A stretch of 64,000 nt of DNA from Pseudomonas putida (GTDB lineage: Bacteria > Pseudomonadota > Gammaproteobacteria > Pseudomonadales > Pseudomonadaceae). This document shows, one piece after another, positions 16,910 to 27,362 of this stretch; within the stretch, counting starts at the first letter, position 1, and each line of letters opens with the position of its first letter. Location of the stretch: NCBI GenBank assembly GCA_041071465.1, contig CP163498.1, positions 620,001 through 684,000 on the forward strand, read 5' to 3'. The notes under the pieces were generated by a model. That model was not told the origin of the DNA. It worked only from the letters and a program-made list of their open reading frames with translations, and ran no database searches. A program made the translations under genes and the position numbers.

Positions 16910-18870
16910 AACGGCCACGCCTCCTCAATAGCCAACCAGTGTTGCTCGAAGCCGCCGTATTCGACGGCTACGACATGGGCATCCTCATGCCTTACATTGA
17001 AGGCGCAAACAAGGTCATGTTCGCACGGAGCGGGTTCTTCATTCGCCGCAGTGATCACCCGCTCTGCCGCTACTGGCGCGTGCCCAAGGCCAAGCTCATC
17101 GACGAGCTGGACCTGGTGTACCACCAGCTGATCGAGCTGGCCGGTGGCAAGGTCACTGAGTCATGGCAGGCCTTCCGCCAGAAGATCGAGAGCGCGCTGG
17201 CCAACCCACGCCGGGACGCGTTCATCTCGGGAATGCTACTGCGAATTGCCCCGCTCGCCGACGGCGGTGTGCTGCTGTCCGGAGATTATCATCCTGGAGT
17301 AGTTGCAGTGGCCCGCCGGATGCGGGGAGTGTTCCTGGGCAAATCCAGCTCGTGGCGAGTCAACGCCACCGCCGAAATCCTGCGCAGCAACCTGGTCCTG
17401 GAGCTCGGTCTTGTGGAGGAGCAGTTCGAGATCCTGGACGTGGTACAGGAGCTCCTGGGCGATGGCTCTGTGGTTCCAGCAGCAGACATTCCACGCATCA
17501 GCCTGGGCGGTGCTCCTCAGGAACCCTCGACAGCCGCCAGCGGTGAGGAGAGCTCCAACGACATCTACCTCGCTGCCGTCTCGCCGATTGAACGCACCGA
17601 GTTCTCAGATGCCACGATCGCCCAGGCCCTGGTCGGCTATTCCCTGCTCGATCACCAGCCTGCTGGCATCGCTCACCTGCTCCAGCGCACCAGCGCACTG
17701 CTGGCTGATGATATGGGCCTCGGCAAGACGCGCCAGGCCATTATCGCGGCGCATATCAGTGCAGCCGGTCGCCCGATCCTGGTGGTGACCCTTTCCTCGT
17801 TGCTGATCAACTGGCAGCGCGAAATCCTGGCGGTCTACCCCGACGCGACAGTCGCTGTGCAGAAGCACGACCCGCTGGTCCAATGGATGCTGATCAATTA
17901 CGAGCGTCTCGGCGACTACGTGCTGCTGGCTGAGCATTACCACGTTCTAGTGGTCGACGAGGCGCACCAGTTGAAGGAGCCGACTGCCGAGCGTACACGC
18001 CATGGCTTCGATATCGCAGCCAAGGTGCCGAATCGCTATCTGCTGACAGGCACGCCTGTCCTCAATCGCGAGACAGAGCTGCACACCCTGCTACGTCTAT
18101 CGGGGCACCCGGTCGGCCAGTTGCCCCTCAGCGATTTCTGCGAACGCTTCGCCGGCAGCCCAGAGTTCCGGCAAAACCTCCGGGCAGAACTGGGCGACTG
18201 GATGCTTCGCCGGCGCAAAGACGTTCTGCCCGGGCTCAAGGGTAAGCACCGGCAGTTGCTGCCCGTGGCGATGGGGGTGGAGGAGCGGAAGAAGTACGAC
18301 AGCATTCGCCTCGAGGACAGGCCCATCTTTGCCAGGCTCGGCGCGCTTCGCCATTACCTGGAACAGGTGAAGGTCAGAGTCGCTATGGACCTGCTGGGCG
18401 AGCTGGACCCCGAAGACAAGGTCATCCTGTTCTGCGAGTTCAAACCCACCGTCGCGCGCCTCAAGGAGCTGTGCGATGCAGCCGGTATCGGGAACGTCAC
18501 CCTGGTCGGCAGTGACACACTCACCAAACGCCAGAAGGCGATCGACAAGTTCCAGGGCGACCCCGACTGCAGGGCTTTCATCTGCACCACCCAAGCCGCC
18601 GGTACCGGCAACAACCTCACGGCCGCCAACTACGTCTTCTTCCTGGGCCTGCCCTGGACACCCGGACAACAGGATCAGGCCGAGGACCGGGCGTACCGGA
18701 ATGGTCAGCTCAGGACGGTGATCGTGAAGATCCCCCTCGTGGAGAACAGCATCGATCAGCAGCTCTGGCAGATGCTCTTAGCGAAGCGCCAAGTCAGCTT
18801 GGAGCTCATTGAGCCGGAAGAGCAGCAGGACGCGCTGGCCAAGGCAATGCTTGCAGCGACTATCCAATAA
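16906..18870 (+). CDS. SNF2-family DEAD/DEAH helicase
   Basis: About 654 residues. Motifs of a superfamily 2 SNF2-type ATPase are visible: Walker A DDMGLGKTRQ near residue 267, DEAH box VVDEAHQLK near 350, TGTPVLN after it, and C-terminal GTGNNLTAANYVFFLGLPW with QAEDRAYRNGQ (motif VI). The N-terminal 230 residues carry a HARP-like region. The start is uncertain: TTG 16906 overlaps the upstream stop, GTG 16939 and ATG 16975 are alternatives, and the frame is open back to 16843. It probably remodels DNA during element replication or transfer. Confidence 0.85.
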   Translation: MKRPRLLNSQPVLLEAAVFDGYDMGILMPYIEGANKVMFARSGFFIRRSDHPLCRYWRVPKAKLIDELDLVYHQLIELAGGKVTESWQAFRQKIESALANPRRDAFISGMLLRIAPLADGGVLLSGDYHPGVVAVARRMRGVFLGKSSSWRVNATAEILRSNLVLELGLVEEQFEILDVVQELLGDGSVVPAADIPRISLGGAPQEPSTAASGEESSNDIYLAAVSPIERTEFSDATIAQALVGYSLLDHQPAGIAHLLQRTSALLADDMGLGKTRQAIIAAHISAAGRPILVVTLSSLLINWQREILAVYPDATVAVQKHDPLVQWMLINYERLGDYVLLAEHYHVLVVDEAHQLKEPTAERTRHGFDIAAKVPNRYLLTGTPVLNRETELHTLLRLSGHPVGQLPLSDFCERFAGSPEFRQNLRAELGDWMLRRRKDVLPGLKGKHRQLLPVAMGVEERKKYDSIRLEDRPIFARLGALRHYLEQVKVRVAMDLLGELDPEDKVILFCEFKPTVARLKELCDAAGIGNVTLVGSDTLTKRQKAIDKFQGDPDCRAFICTTQAAGTGNNLTAANYVFFLGLPWTPGQQDQAEDRAYRNGQLRTVIVKIPLVENSIDQQLWQMLLAKRQVSLELIEPEEQQDALAKAMLAATIQ

Positions 18871-19010
18871 GTAGGATCGCTTGGGAATCACAGTTTGAGC
18901 TCATGAATGATATAGCTCCGAAACTTAACCCTTTCAACGTGAACCCAATGACTACTACCAACCTAAATCCTTGGAAAACAGGCCGATGCATTGCTGCCAA
19001 ACATGGGCCA

Positions 19011-19661
19011 TCAGATTATACCGGCGTCTCTCTGTAACTTGGCGATATAGGAGTTCAACGCCTTAGCAAATACTGGCAGGGTCTCATTCACAAAAACCCA
19101 ATCAAAAGTCAGTAAGGCGCTGGTCCATCCTACGCTGTAGATAACCCCATCCTCACCGATTTCTTTGTCCCCATGAGTCATGTTGAAGCTTTCGTGATCA
19201 AAGTGGGCACCATGCTTGTCTCTGTATCCCTTCGCGGCCTCTAGAAACTCATAAAACTTGACTTTAACGTCACCTGAGAAGGCCTCAGAAATCACCTCAG
19301 CGACAATCGGCTCCCAAAACGATTTCTTATTTCCCGCAATAACCCCGGGTTTACCCCAACCAGAATTAAAAATAGTGCACAACTTTATAATGATTTCTTC
19401 TGTGATTAATTCATCAATAAGGTGAACATCGTGAACATCAGGAAACAAGGAGCCATGCTCTGATTCAAAACTATCTAATGCCTCGCCCTCAAGTCGCAGA
19501 CCAGTTTTTAATCTGCGACGTTCCTGATCATACAGCTCAGTAATATTTTTTGGCCTTCCAGTTCTGCAGAAGCGGTCTACTCGTTGCATAAGCGCCAGGA
19601 GATCCAAAACCCTAGCCAGTGCTATTTGCCACAAATACAACCTACCTAGTGTTTCTTTCAT
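19011..19661 (-). CDS. Hypothetical protein (orphan cargo)
   Basis: A 216-residue protein on the opposite strand to its neighbours and clearly richer in A+T. Start ATG 19661 (MKETLGRLYLWQIALARVLD) is preferred over 19727, which lies across a short plus-strand open frame. The protein is helical, with DKHGAHFDHESFN near the middle. No family is recognised. Strand and composition suggest acquired cargo between the helicase and the pilus operon. Confidence 0.55.
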   Translation of the reverse strand: MKETLGRLYLWQIALARVLDLLALMQRVDRFCRTGRPKNITELYDQERRRLKTGLRLEGEALDSFESEHGSLFPDVHDVHLIDELITEEIIIKLCTIFNSGWGKPGVIAGNKKSFWEPIVAEVISEAFSGDVKVKFYEFLEAAKGYRDKHGAHFDHESFNMTHGDKEIGEDGVIYSVGWTSALLTFDWVFVNETLPVFAKALNSYIAKLQRDAGII

Positions 19662-19716
19662 GGTTATCTTTTTTAATTTGGTATTGAAGCGGACATGATC
19701 GCCGACCTGGGCGGTG

Positions 19717-19875
19717 ATGAAATGCACTTTAGGCCAAGAGATACTCTCAGCGATAGGCCGATCAGCCTTACGCCAAGAAAATCATGCCCCCCTGGCCGCT
19801 GCCGAGGGCACCCAAGACAACCCGTTGCACGAACTCATCAGCCCACCGGAAAAATCTGGTCCTGCGAGATATTGA
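19717..19875 (+). CDS. Possible small protein or gene remnant upstream of pilL
   Basis: A 52-codon open frame (MKCTLGQEILSAIGRSALRQ, ending PPEKSGPARY). Composition is protein-like and G+C is that of the backbone, but the ribosome site is weak. It may be the 3' remnant of a backbone gene interrupted by the minus-strand cargo. No family recognised. Confidence 0.25.
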   Translation: MKCTLGQEILSAIGRSALRQENHAPLAAAEGTQDNPLHELISPPEKSGPARY

Positions 19876-19937
19876 TTTCCAGCTGCGCGGAAAGCTATCG
19901 GCTGTCACCGTTGCCTTCAATGACTACAGGGGGCCTC

Positions 19938-21076
19938 ATGATCAGGCAGTTGACCACTCTCTCGCTCGCCGCACTCGTTGCGGGTTGTGCGATTCAGAAG
20001 GCTGAGCAGCCGCCGAAGCCGGCGTTCGATAGCAGCCGCAATCCCGAATGGCTGTCTCCGGACATCTACCCGAACGGAGCAAGTCCGGAGAAGGAACCCG
20101 TCGTTCGGTATGGCCGCTACACCTTGGTGAGCACCCAACCCGACGCGAGCCAGCGCGACCTGATGGCACAGATCATCGACGTGACCATCCCATCGAGCAT
20201 GAACCCCAGCGTTCGGGACGCCATGCTCTACGTGGTCGACCGGTCAGGTTACGCCCTCTGCCCGCCCAGCTCGCAACACGTCAACATCCTGTACACCCGA
20301 CCTCTGCCAGCAGCCCAGTACAAGCTCGGCCCAATGACTCTGCGAAACACCCTGCAGGTCCTCGCGGGCCCGGCCTGGCAGGTGAAAGTCGATGAGGTGA
20401 ACCGTCAGGTGTGCTTCGTGCTTCGCCCCGGTTACCAATTGCCAACCCCGTCGACGCCGGCAGGCCAACTCTACGCCGACAAAGCGCGGGCTCCTGGAAC
20501 CAGCCCCGCCACACCAGCCTCGACGCCAGGCGTAGTCGTCGCCGCAGTGCCGACTCCCGCCCCCATCTCCACGACTACACCCGCTGTCGCAGCCCCAGCG
20601 GCAGTGGCTCCCGCGCTCCCCCAATGGCACCCGCCAAGGATGGCTCTATCCCGGCTGCGATGGTAACCACCGCGGCTAAACCTTCGACACCTGCGTCCCC
20701 AGCACCGAATGCGCCCAACCAACTTGCAGCATCCAAGCCAGCGGCTGCCGTGACCACTACAGCAGTGGTGGCCCCGGCCATCGAGGTCAAGCCCGCCACA
20801 CCACCCCGGCCGCTGCCCCAAGTATGGACGGCCGAAGTTGGATCAACCCTGCGCGATACCGTTGAAGAATGGGCCAAAAAAGCCCGGTGGCGGGTGATCT
20901 GGGCCCAGGAAGACCTCAACTATCCGATCGAGGCACCGCTGCACTTCGAAGGCCCGTTCCAGGAAGCCATTAAGCAGCTGTTCCCGCTCTACGACAATGC
21001 CCCGCGATCCTTCGTCGTCGACGGTAGCGAAGGCTCCCAGAGCGTCTTGTACGTCGCTGAGAGGAAGAAGAAATGA
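19938..21076 (+). pseudogene. pilL: PilL, thin-pilus lipoprotein (frameshifted)
   Basis: The first part has a lipoprotein signal ending LVAGC near residue 16, then the PilL N-terminal domain (YTLVSTQPDASQRDLMAQII, YVVDRSGYALCP). The frame ends at 20666, while the C-terminal half, a TcpQ-type domain (LPQVWTAEVGSTLRDTVEEW...WRVIWAQEDLNYPIEAPLHF), continues to 21076 in the -1 frame. The break is in the Pro/Ala linker at a run of five C (20618-20622); one extra base would restore 379 residues. It may be a real mutation, a sequencing error, or two proteins (the second ATG is 20624). The stop overlaps pilN. Confidence 0.78.
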
Positions 21077-22788
21077 ACAAGTTTTCTTGGGTCCGCTGGG
21101 CATTGACCCCGATCGCCTTGGCCCTGCTGAGCAGCTGTGCCGTGCAACGGGTTAATGAGTCGTTCGACCGAGCAGAGTTCCAGGGCCGCACGGCTGGCCA
21201 GTACACCAAGTTCCTGCAGAACCAGCAGCCACAACAAAACCGCGACACGGTCGTTTTCAGCAACAAGCCCTGGGTTTCCACTGAGCCGCTGGTGACCAGG
21301 CGCGGGCTCCCGTTCAGCCTGGACCGTGACATTGCCTATCGGCCTGCAGGCCCAGTGTCGATCACCGACGTGGCTCAGCTGATCACCAAGGAAACCGGGC
21401 TGCAGGTCATTGTAGCGCCTGACGCATTGAACCCCGGGATCCTCTCCTCGAAGTCTGCCGGCACTACCGCTCGCGGCGCCGCTCAGGCTGTACCTGATCC
21501 AGACAGCCTAGCGGGTCTTCTGCCAAATGGCATGGCGGGGGCAATGCCTGGCAGCGCAAGCTCATTCGACTTGGGCCTCGGCAGCGGAGGACTGATCTCC
21601 GGCCTGAACTACAACGGCAAAACCTCCGGGCTGCTTAACCAGGCCACCTCACGCCTGGGGCTGTCGTGGCACTTCGACCCTGAGCTGCAGGGCGTGCGCA
21701 TTACCTACTTCGACACCCGCACCTTCGACGTCTGGACATTCGGCGACGAGTTGGAGATCGAGAGTACCGTCAAGTCGGGCCTGCTGACCTCCACCGGCAA
21801 CGGCGACTCGGGCTCTTCGACATCTTCGGGAGGAGCCACGGGTGAATCCGGCAGCAACCAGAGCACCAAGTCGACGTACAAAACCTCACTGATGAGCGAC
21901 ATCGAGAGCAACGTCAAGGCCATGCTCAGCATGCAGCCTCCAGGGCGGCTGTATCTCTCTCGCTCTACCGGCACGCTCACCGTCAGCGACCGGCCGGAGG
22001 TGCTGAATCGAATTTCGGCCTACCTGAAAGATACCAACCGCAGCATCACTCGACAGGTGCTGTTCAACGTCAAGGTCTACGAGGTTAACTTCAGCGACAG
22101 CGACCAGACGGCTGTCAACTGGAGCGCTGTCTACAAGTCCATCTCCGGGAAATGGGGTTTCGGCCTGAGCAACACCGTCGCCGGCATCAGTTCCGAGGCG
22201 ATCTCTGCCAGCGGCAGCATTCTGGATACGTCCAGCTCTCCGTGGGCAGGCTCCAAGGCCGTCGTGCAAGCCCTGTCAGAACAGGGGCGCGTCTCCGAAG
22301 TGCGCTCGCCATCGGTGACCACGCTGAACCTGCAGCCGGCACCGATCCAGATCGGCAACGTCCAAAGCTATGTCGCCTCCAGCTCGACCACCACCACCGC
22401 TTCCGTCGGTTCCAGCACCGCACTGACACCGGCGACGATCACCAGTGGCTTCAACATGATGCTGCTGCCCAAGCTCCTGGACAAAGAAAACATGCTGCTG
22501 ATGATCACCCTCAGCATCAGCAGCAAGCCAATCTTCAAGGACTTCGAGAGCAACGACTCCAAGGTCCAGACCACGGACTACGACACCAAGAACGTGGCGC
22601 CCAAGGTCCGTCTGCGCAGCGGTGAGACACTGATTCTGACTGGGTTCGACGAGAACGGGGATGACGCCCGTAAATCCGGCGTTGGCAGTCCTAGCTTCTT
22701 TGGCTTGGGCGGTGGGCGAACCCGCTCGACGTCCCACAGCGCCCTGGTGGTACTGGTGACACCAATCGTCCTCCCGGACAACCTGTAA
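21073..22788 (+). CDS. pilN: PilN family outer-membrane lipoprotein secretin
   Basis: A 571-residue PilN of the R64/PAPI-1 thin type IVb pilus. The signal peptide ends with a lipobox (LALLSSC near residue 22). An N-domain (TDVAQLITKETGLQVIVAPD) precedes a Gly/Ser-rich linker, and the C-terminal secretin domain has VRSPSVTTLNLQPAPI, LMITLSISSKP and the ending SALVVLVTPIVLPDNL. It forms the pore through which the pilus exits. ATG 21073 overlaps the pilL stop. Confidence 0.9.
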   Translation: MNKFSWVRWALTPIALALLSSCAVQRVNESFDRAEFQGRTAGQYTKFLQNQQPQQNRDTVVFSNKPWVSTEPLVTRRGLPFSLDRDIAYRPAGPVSITDVAQLITKETGLQVIVAPDALNPGILSSKSAGTTARGAAQAVPDPDSLAGLLPNGMAGAMPGSASSFDLGLGSGGLISGLNYNGKTSGLLNQATSRLGLSWHFDPELQGVRITYFDTRTFDVWTFGDELEIESTVKSGLLTSTGNGDSGSSTSSGGATGESGSNQSTKSTYKTSLMSDIESNVKAMLSMQPPGRLYLSRSTGTLTVSDRPEVLNRISAYLKDTNRSITRQVLFNVKVYEVNFSDSDQTAVNWSAVYKSISGKWGFGLSNTVAGISSEAISASGSILDTSSSPWAGSKAVVQALSEQGRVSEVRSPSVTTLNLQPAPIQIGNVQSYVASSSTTTTASVGSSTALTPATITSGFNMMLLPKLLDKENMLLMITLSISSKPIFKDFESNDSKVQTTDYDTKNVAPKVRLRSGETLILTGFDENGDDARKSGVGSPSFFGLGGGRTRSTSHSALVVLVTPIVLPDNL

Positions 22789-22800
22789 GTGGCGGCGCTC

Positions 22801-24126
22801 ATGAACACCGATACACACAAACCTTCGAGCCGGGTGCAGACCATCCAGCACCGGGGGCGTGTCTTCGTCACTGGCATGCTCTGGACGCCCCTGGGCAACA
22901 TGACCAGCTACATGAAGGAAGCCCGTCAGTATGGCCATGAGCACGGCCTGGACATCGTGGCTATCCGAAGAACGTCGCTCATGATCCAGGCGGGCTTTGT
23001 TTCCCGCTCCGCTGACGTTCACAAAGGCATGTACTCGCTGGCTGCGACCTTGGCTGGCCAGCTCGGTGATTCATGGATTGCTGCCTGGGCCGTCGACGCC
23101 GATCAAGATCGCTATGCCATCGTCGCTGTCCATGAGGGCAGGATCATCCCGGGTTGCGACCTGATTGCCACGGCATCGGAAGTCCGTAAACGGGTGTTGC
23201 AGCAACGCAGTCGCGGCATCCAGTTTGAGCGAGAGTTCTTACCAACCGAGTTTGGCATGGGCGGCGACCTCATCGACATCGATGAGCTGCTCCAGCCGTC
23301 CCGGCTCAAGCGTGAATACCGGCTGCGTCCACTCGTGTTCGGTATGTCCAAGCCTGAGCTGGCTCAGTTGCTCCTGGTGGCCCTCTTGATCGGTGGAGGG
23401 CTACTGGCCTGGTCACAATGGAAATCCCATCAGGCAGAGATCGCGCGTCAAGCTGCCATCGAGGCGGAGAAGAAACGCCTCGAGGAGCTGGCCGAGCTGC
23501 AGAGGCAAACAGGCACGGAACAACCCATCCAGGCGCTGGAGCACCCCTGGGCGAAACAGCCCTCGGTCACCGATTTCGTTGAGGCCTGCAGCAGGTTCAT
23601 GAACCGATTGCCGCTGAGTATCCGCGGCTGGCCCTTCATGGAGGCAAAGTGCAACAGTTCACAGGTTATTGCGACCTACGAACGCGCAGGTAACAGCACC
23701 GCTCACGAGTTCACGATGGCTGTCGCAGAACTCTTCTCTATCCGCCCGGAGTTCATCAATCAGGGTAAGACCGGGCTGCTGAAATTCGACATTTCCCTTG
23801 ATGCTGCCGGTGACGACGCCCTCATTGAGGCCAGAGATGCTCTGGAGAATTTGACCAGTTGGTTCCATGGTTTCTCTCAGGAACCGCAGTTGCAACCGAT
23901 CCCCGTTGTTACGCCTCAGGAACCTGCTCTGCCAGGTCAACCCACGCCACCTCCGCCGCCGCCTCCCCAGTGGCAGCAGTACCAGCTGTCGTACACCTCT
24001 GGCGTGCTGCCCTACGACTCCTTCAATGGCGCTCCAACCCAAGGGCTGCGCCTGCAGGAGATCAAGACCGAATACAAGGCCGACCACCTGATCTGGTCAG
24101 TCACAGGAGTCCTGTATGCGAAATAA
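22801..24126 (+). CDS. pilO: PilO2 family pilus assembly protein
   Basis: A 441-residue protein. The N-terminal cytoplasmic domain (residues 1-180) is followed by a single transmembrane segment (LAQLLLVALLIGGGLLAW), a coiled-coil-like stretch and a periplasmic C-terminus with a proline run. This matches PilO of thin pili, part of the inner-membrane platform. ATG 22801 is preferred; GTG 22789 directly after the pilN stop is an alternative. The stop overlaps pilP. Confidence 0.82.
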   Translation: MNTDTHKPSSRVQTIQHRGRVFVTGMLWTPLGNMTSYMKEARQYGHEHGLDIVAIRRTSLMIQAGFVSRSADVHKGMYSLAATLAGQLGDSWIAAWAVDADQDRYAIVAVHEGRIIPGCDLIATASEVRKRVLQQRSRGIQFEREFLPTEFGMGGDLIDIDELLQPSRLKREYRLRPLVFGMSKPELAQLLLVALLIGGGLLAWSQWKSHQAEIARQAAIEAEKKRLEELAELQRQTGTEQPIQALEHPWAKQPSVTDFVEACSRFMNRLPLSIRGWPFMEAKCNSSQVIATYERAGNSTAHEFTMAVAELFSIRPEFINQGKTGLLKFDISLDAAGDDALIEARDALENLTSWFHGFSQEPQLQPIPVVTPQEPALPGQPTPPPPPPPQWQQYQLSYTSGVLPYDSFNGAPTQGLRLQEIKTEYKADHLIWSVTGVLYAK

Positions 24127-24632
24127 CTTCAGCCTGATCCTGCTCACGCTCTGGATGCCAATTGCCGGAGCACAGACAGCGACAGATCTCTCAGCCATCA
24201 GCGTCGGCGAGCTCGGCAAGGTGCAGAGCGAAACCATCTTGTTCAAGGCAAAAGCCGAACGCGCGAAGGCAGAGCTCGAGGCAAACGGCACACTACCCAG
24301 CCCCCCCCCAGCCAGTGACGCAGTTTCCTACTGTCGGGCTCACTCCCGCCATGACGGCTACATCCTCAGGGCCGCGCCAATCGGCATTGCCGGTGGTGAA
24401 AGAAATCAGCGGCTCCGGACAGAAATTACGGGCAAGCCTGATCTACAGCGACGGCAGCGAGCTTGACGCCAAGCCTGGCAGCGAGCTGCCGAACGGTTTC
24501 CGGGTCCAACAGATCACGCTCGATGGGGTCGTGCTGACCAAGGAGGGAAAGCGATACCCACTTGGATTCGGTAACCGGGTGGTATCTCAGCCACAACAGA
24601 GCCTCCCCGGCCTCCTGCCCGGCCAACCCTGA
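24116..24632 (+). pseudogene. pilP: PilP, pilus assembly protein (frameshifted in a C9 tract)
   Basis: The frame opens with a signal peptide (MRNNFSLILLTLWMPIAGAQ) and LSAISVGELGKVQSETILFK, typical of PilP. It runs into nine consecutive C at 24301-24309, after which the PilP C-terminal domain (VVKEISGSGQKLRASLIYSD, GFRVQQITLDGVVLTKEGKR) continues in the +1 frame to 24632. With eight C the gene would encode 171 residues. A poly-C tract of this length is also a classical slipped-strand phase-variation site. PilP links the secretin to the inner-membrane complex. Confidence 0.78.
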
Positions 24633-24644
24633 GGAGTATTGACC

Positions 24645-26182
24645 ATGACCGAGCTATCCGCAGAGCCCGTCGATCTTGAGCCTGCCGAACTGACTTTGGC
24701 GCCGTTGCCAGTGGCGGTACTGACCGCCCCAGGCGGCCCTCATGCGATTAAGGAAGACTTGCGCCAGGTCCTGGCCATGACCGCCGATGGGAAGCTGTAC
24801 ATCTCTCCCCAACACGTCAGTGACCCCTACGTGATGGCATTCATGGACCAGCTTGAGCACAAAGGCATTGACTACGAAGTGGTCTTAGCCTCGATGACTG
24901 AGATCAAGACGCTGTATCAAGCCTCGGCGTCGAGGGGCATGAAGGCACTTGTCGAAACCCAGCGCCAAGCCCAGGTGGTGGAGTTCATGGGGACGCCCAC
25001 CGGCGCGGCGCCAGTGATGTTCACATCGTCGTTTCGCACGATGTCACCCGGATCAAGTATCGGCTGTATGGGGTCCTTCAGGAGGTACGCCAGGAAAAGA
25101 GCGACGTAGGGCGTGAATTCTGCGCTGCTCTGTACAACAGCATGTGCGATGTTTCTGGCGATTACTACCAGCCCCACATCGCTCAGGATGCCCGCGTCAG
25201 CCGTAAGTTTGTCGACCAACTGGGCTTGTACGGCGCTCGGGTTGCAACCCGGCCGCTGGTGGATGGCCCGCTGATGGTGATGCGTCTGCTGTACGACGAT
25301 ACCTCCAAGCAGAGCTTCGAAGAGCTCGGCTTCCTGCCTCAGCAGATCGAGCACTTCAGAAGACTGCGGAGCCTGCCTTACGGACTTAACCTGATTACTG
25401 GCCCAACAGGATCCGGAAAATCCAAGACCCTGCAGGTCAATCTCAACGCGCTGTATGACGAGACTGGTGGCTCCAGGCACATCCTCACGCTCGAGCATCC
25501 CCCTGAGTATCCGCTCAAGGCTAACCAGTCACCGATTTACGCCGGCGAGACTTGGGGTGACGGTATTACCAATGCCGTACGGCTTGACCCAGATGTCCTC
25601 ATGTACGGTGAGTTGCGCGACCTGGCGTCAGCCCAGGCGGCGTACACCGGCGCCATGACTGGTCACCAGAGCTGGTCAACCCTGCACACGAACAACGTGA
25701 TCGCCACCATCCAGCGCCTGATTGACATGGGCGTGGCTGATTACCTGGTCACCGATCCACTGCTGACCACTGGGATCGCTAACCAGTCATTAGTGCCGGT
25801 GCTCTGCCCTGCTTGCCGCATCCCGCTGCGTGAGCATAACCACGGCATCAGCAAGGATCTCTTCGCCCGGCTGAAGCAGCTGCAGATCGTCGACCAAGTC
25901 AATCTGGTCGGTGAAGGTTGTAGCAAGTGCAGGAACCTTGGGGTCGTCGATCGCACCGTTATCGCCGAAACCTTGCTGACCAACGTCAAGCTCATGGATA
26001 CGTTCACCAAGCGCGGTGCAAGCGCTGCGCGCAGGTACTGGGTCAACGAGATGGGTGGCATCACCAAGATCGCCCACGGGATCATGAAAGTCACCAGCGG
26101 GATAGTAGACCCACGCGATGCCGAGCTCTTCGCTGGGCCGCTCGACTTCGACAGGCAGCTGATGGAGCAATCCGATGTTTGA
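24645..26182 (+). pseudogene. pilQ: PilQ, pilus assembly ATPase (frameshifted)
   Basis: The gene encodes a secretion ATPase of the GspE/PilB type: GASDVHIVV-like N2 domain around the break, Walker A GPTGSGKSKT, Asp box DPDVLMYGELRD, His box GHQSWSTLHTNN, and a four-Cys zinc motif (CPAC...CSKC). One base is missing near 25004 (ACC GGC GC.GGC GCC): the first frame ends at 25109 and the rest is read from 25010 in the -1 frame. Restored length is 512 residues. It would power pilus extension. A GAGGAG site precedes ATG 24645. Confidence 0.82.
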
Positions 26183-27340
26183 ATTGCTTCAGGACTTCTG
26201 GACAGGTGTACGGGAGGCCGCCCAGGGCTGGGCGGTCACCTTCTATGCAAAGCAGTTTGGGAAGAACGAGCGAATCCAGTTCTACGAGAGCCTGATGGGC
26301 GTCCTGGAGGACGGTATCCCGATCGAAGAAGCACTGGAGACCGTTGCCAAGGCGTTCAGCAATGACGGTAAAACGATGCATCCCGTGTCAGTCATTTGTG
26401 GTCAGGTGGCGATGCTAGTGCGGGGAGGAAAATCTCTCGCCGACGCCTGCAGGAGCCATTTGCCATATGACGAGGCTTCCCTGGTCGATACCGGGAGAAA
26501 ACCGGCAACCTTGTGGAGGCTTTCCGGGACTGCGTTCGGCTCATCGAGGCCCGCCAACGCATTTCTCGCCTGGTTGTCTCCGTCGTAGCGCTTCCATCGA
26601 TTACCTGGAGCCTCATGGGGGCGCTGCTGTATGTCATCGCCACCTGGATGGTGCCGTCGATGGCTCAGCGGCAAGATCCAGAGCTGTGGACCGGCATCCC
26701 AAGTCTGCTCTATGTAATTTCCAAGGTAGTCACGAACTACGGACTTCTGATCGTTGCAGTCGTGCTGACCCTGGTCGTCGTCTCGTTCGTGACCCTCCCA
26801 TACTTCTGCGGCCTGCAGGTTCGACCGAACAGCCCGGTTTGGAAAACGCAGCTCAGCTTGCTACTGCAGACCACCAGGCTGCGGCTCGAAGGCATTCCCC
26901 CCTGGTCAATCTACAAAGTCCTGCACGGCTCAATCTTCCTGCTGAACATGTCAGTGATGCTCCGCGCCGGGGTGGGCCAACTGAGTGCGCTCAGCATTCT
27001 CAGCCGGAGCGCCTCTCCCTGGCTGCGAGAAAGGATCGACGCCATCAACTACGGCGTCAGTTCGGGTAAAGACTTCGGTACAGCACTCAAATTAGCCGGG
27101 CACCAGTTCCCGGATCCGATGGCCATCCATTTCCTGCAGGTCTTGGCCACACGCCAAAGTTTCGCCGCATCGATGGAGAGGTTCGCCAATCGCTGGCTCG
27201 AGCAAATGCTCAAGCGGGTGGAAACGGTCTCGAAGTCCCTTACAGCCCTATCCGCAGTAATCATGGGCCTGCTCATGATCTTCGTGATGGTCGGCATCTT
27301 CCAGCTGGCCATAGGCCTGATGGACTCAATCCAACACTAA
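26175..27340 (+). pseudogene. pilR: PilR, inner-membrane platform protein (frameshifted)
   Basis: A GspF/PilC-type platform protein with two T2SSF domains and three main hydrophobic segments (VVALPSITWSLMGALLYVIA, LLIVAVVLTLVVVSF and LMIFVMVGIFQLAIGLM). The frame breaks at GGG 26493-26495, where VDTG should continue EKTGNLVEAFRD; one missing G shifts the rest to the -1 frame. Restored length is 388 residues. The start overlaps pilQ. Confidence 0.82.
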
Positions 27341-27362
27341 GCACACAGCCCAGAGGCAACCA

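Noticed and set aside
20618..20626. Programmed -1 ribosomal frameshift in pilL
   Set aside because: The site lacks a slippery heptamer and three other pilus genes have comparable breaks in both directions, so mutation or sequencing error is simpler.
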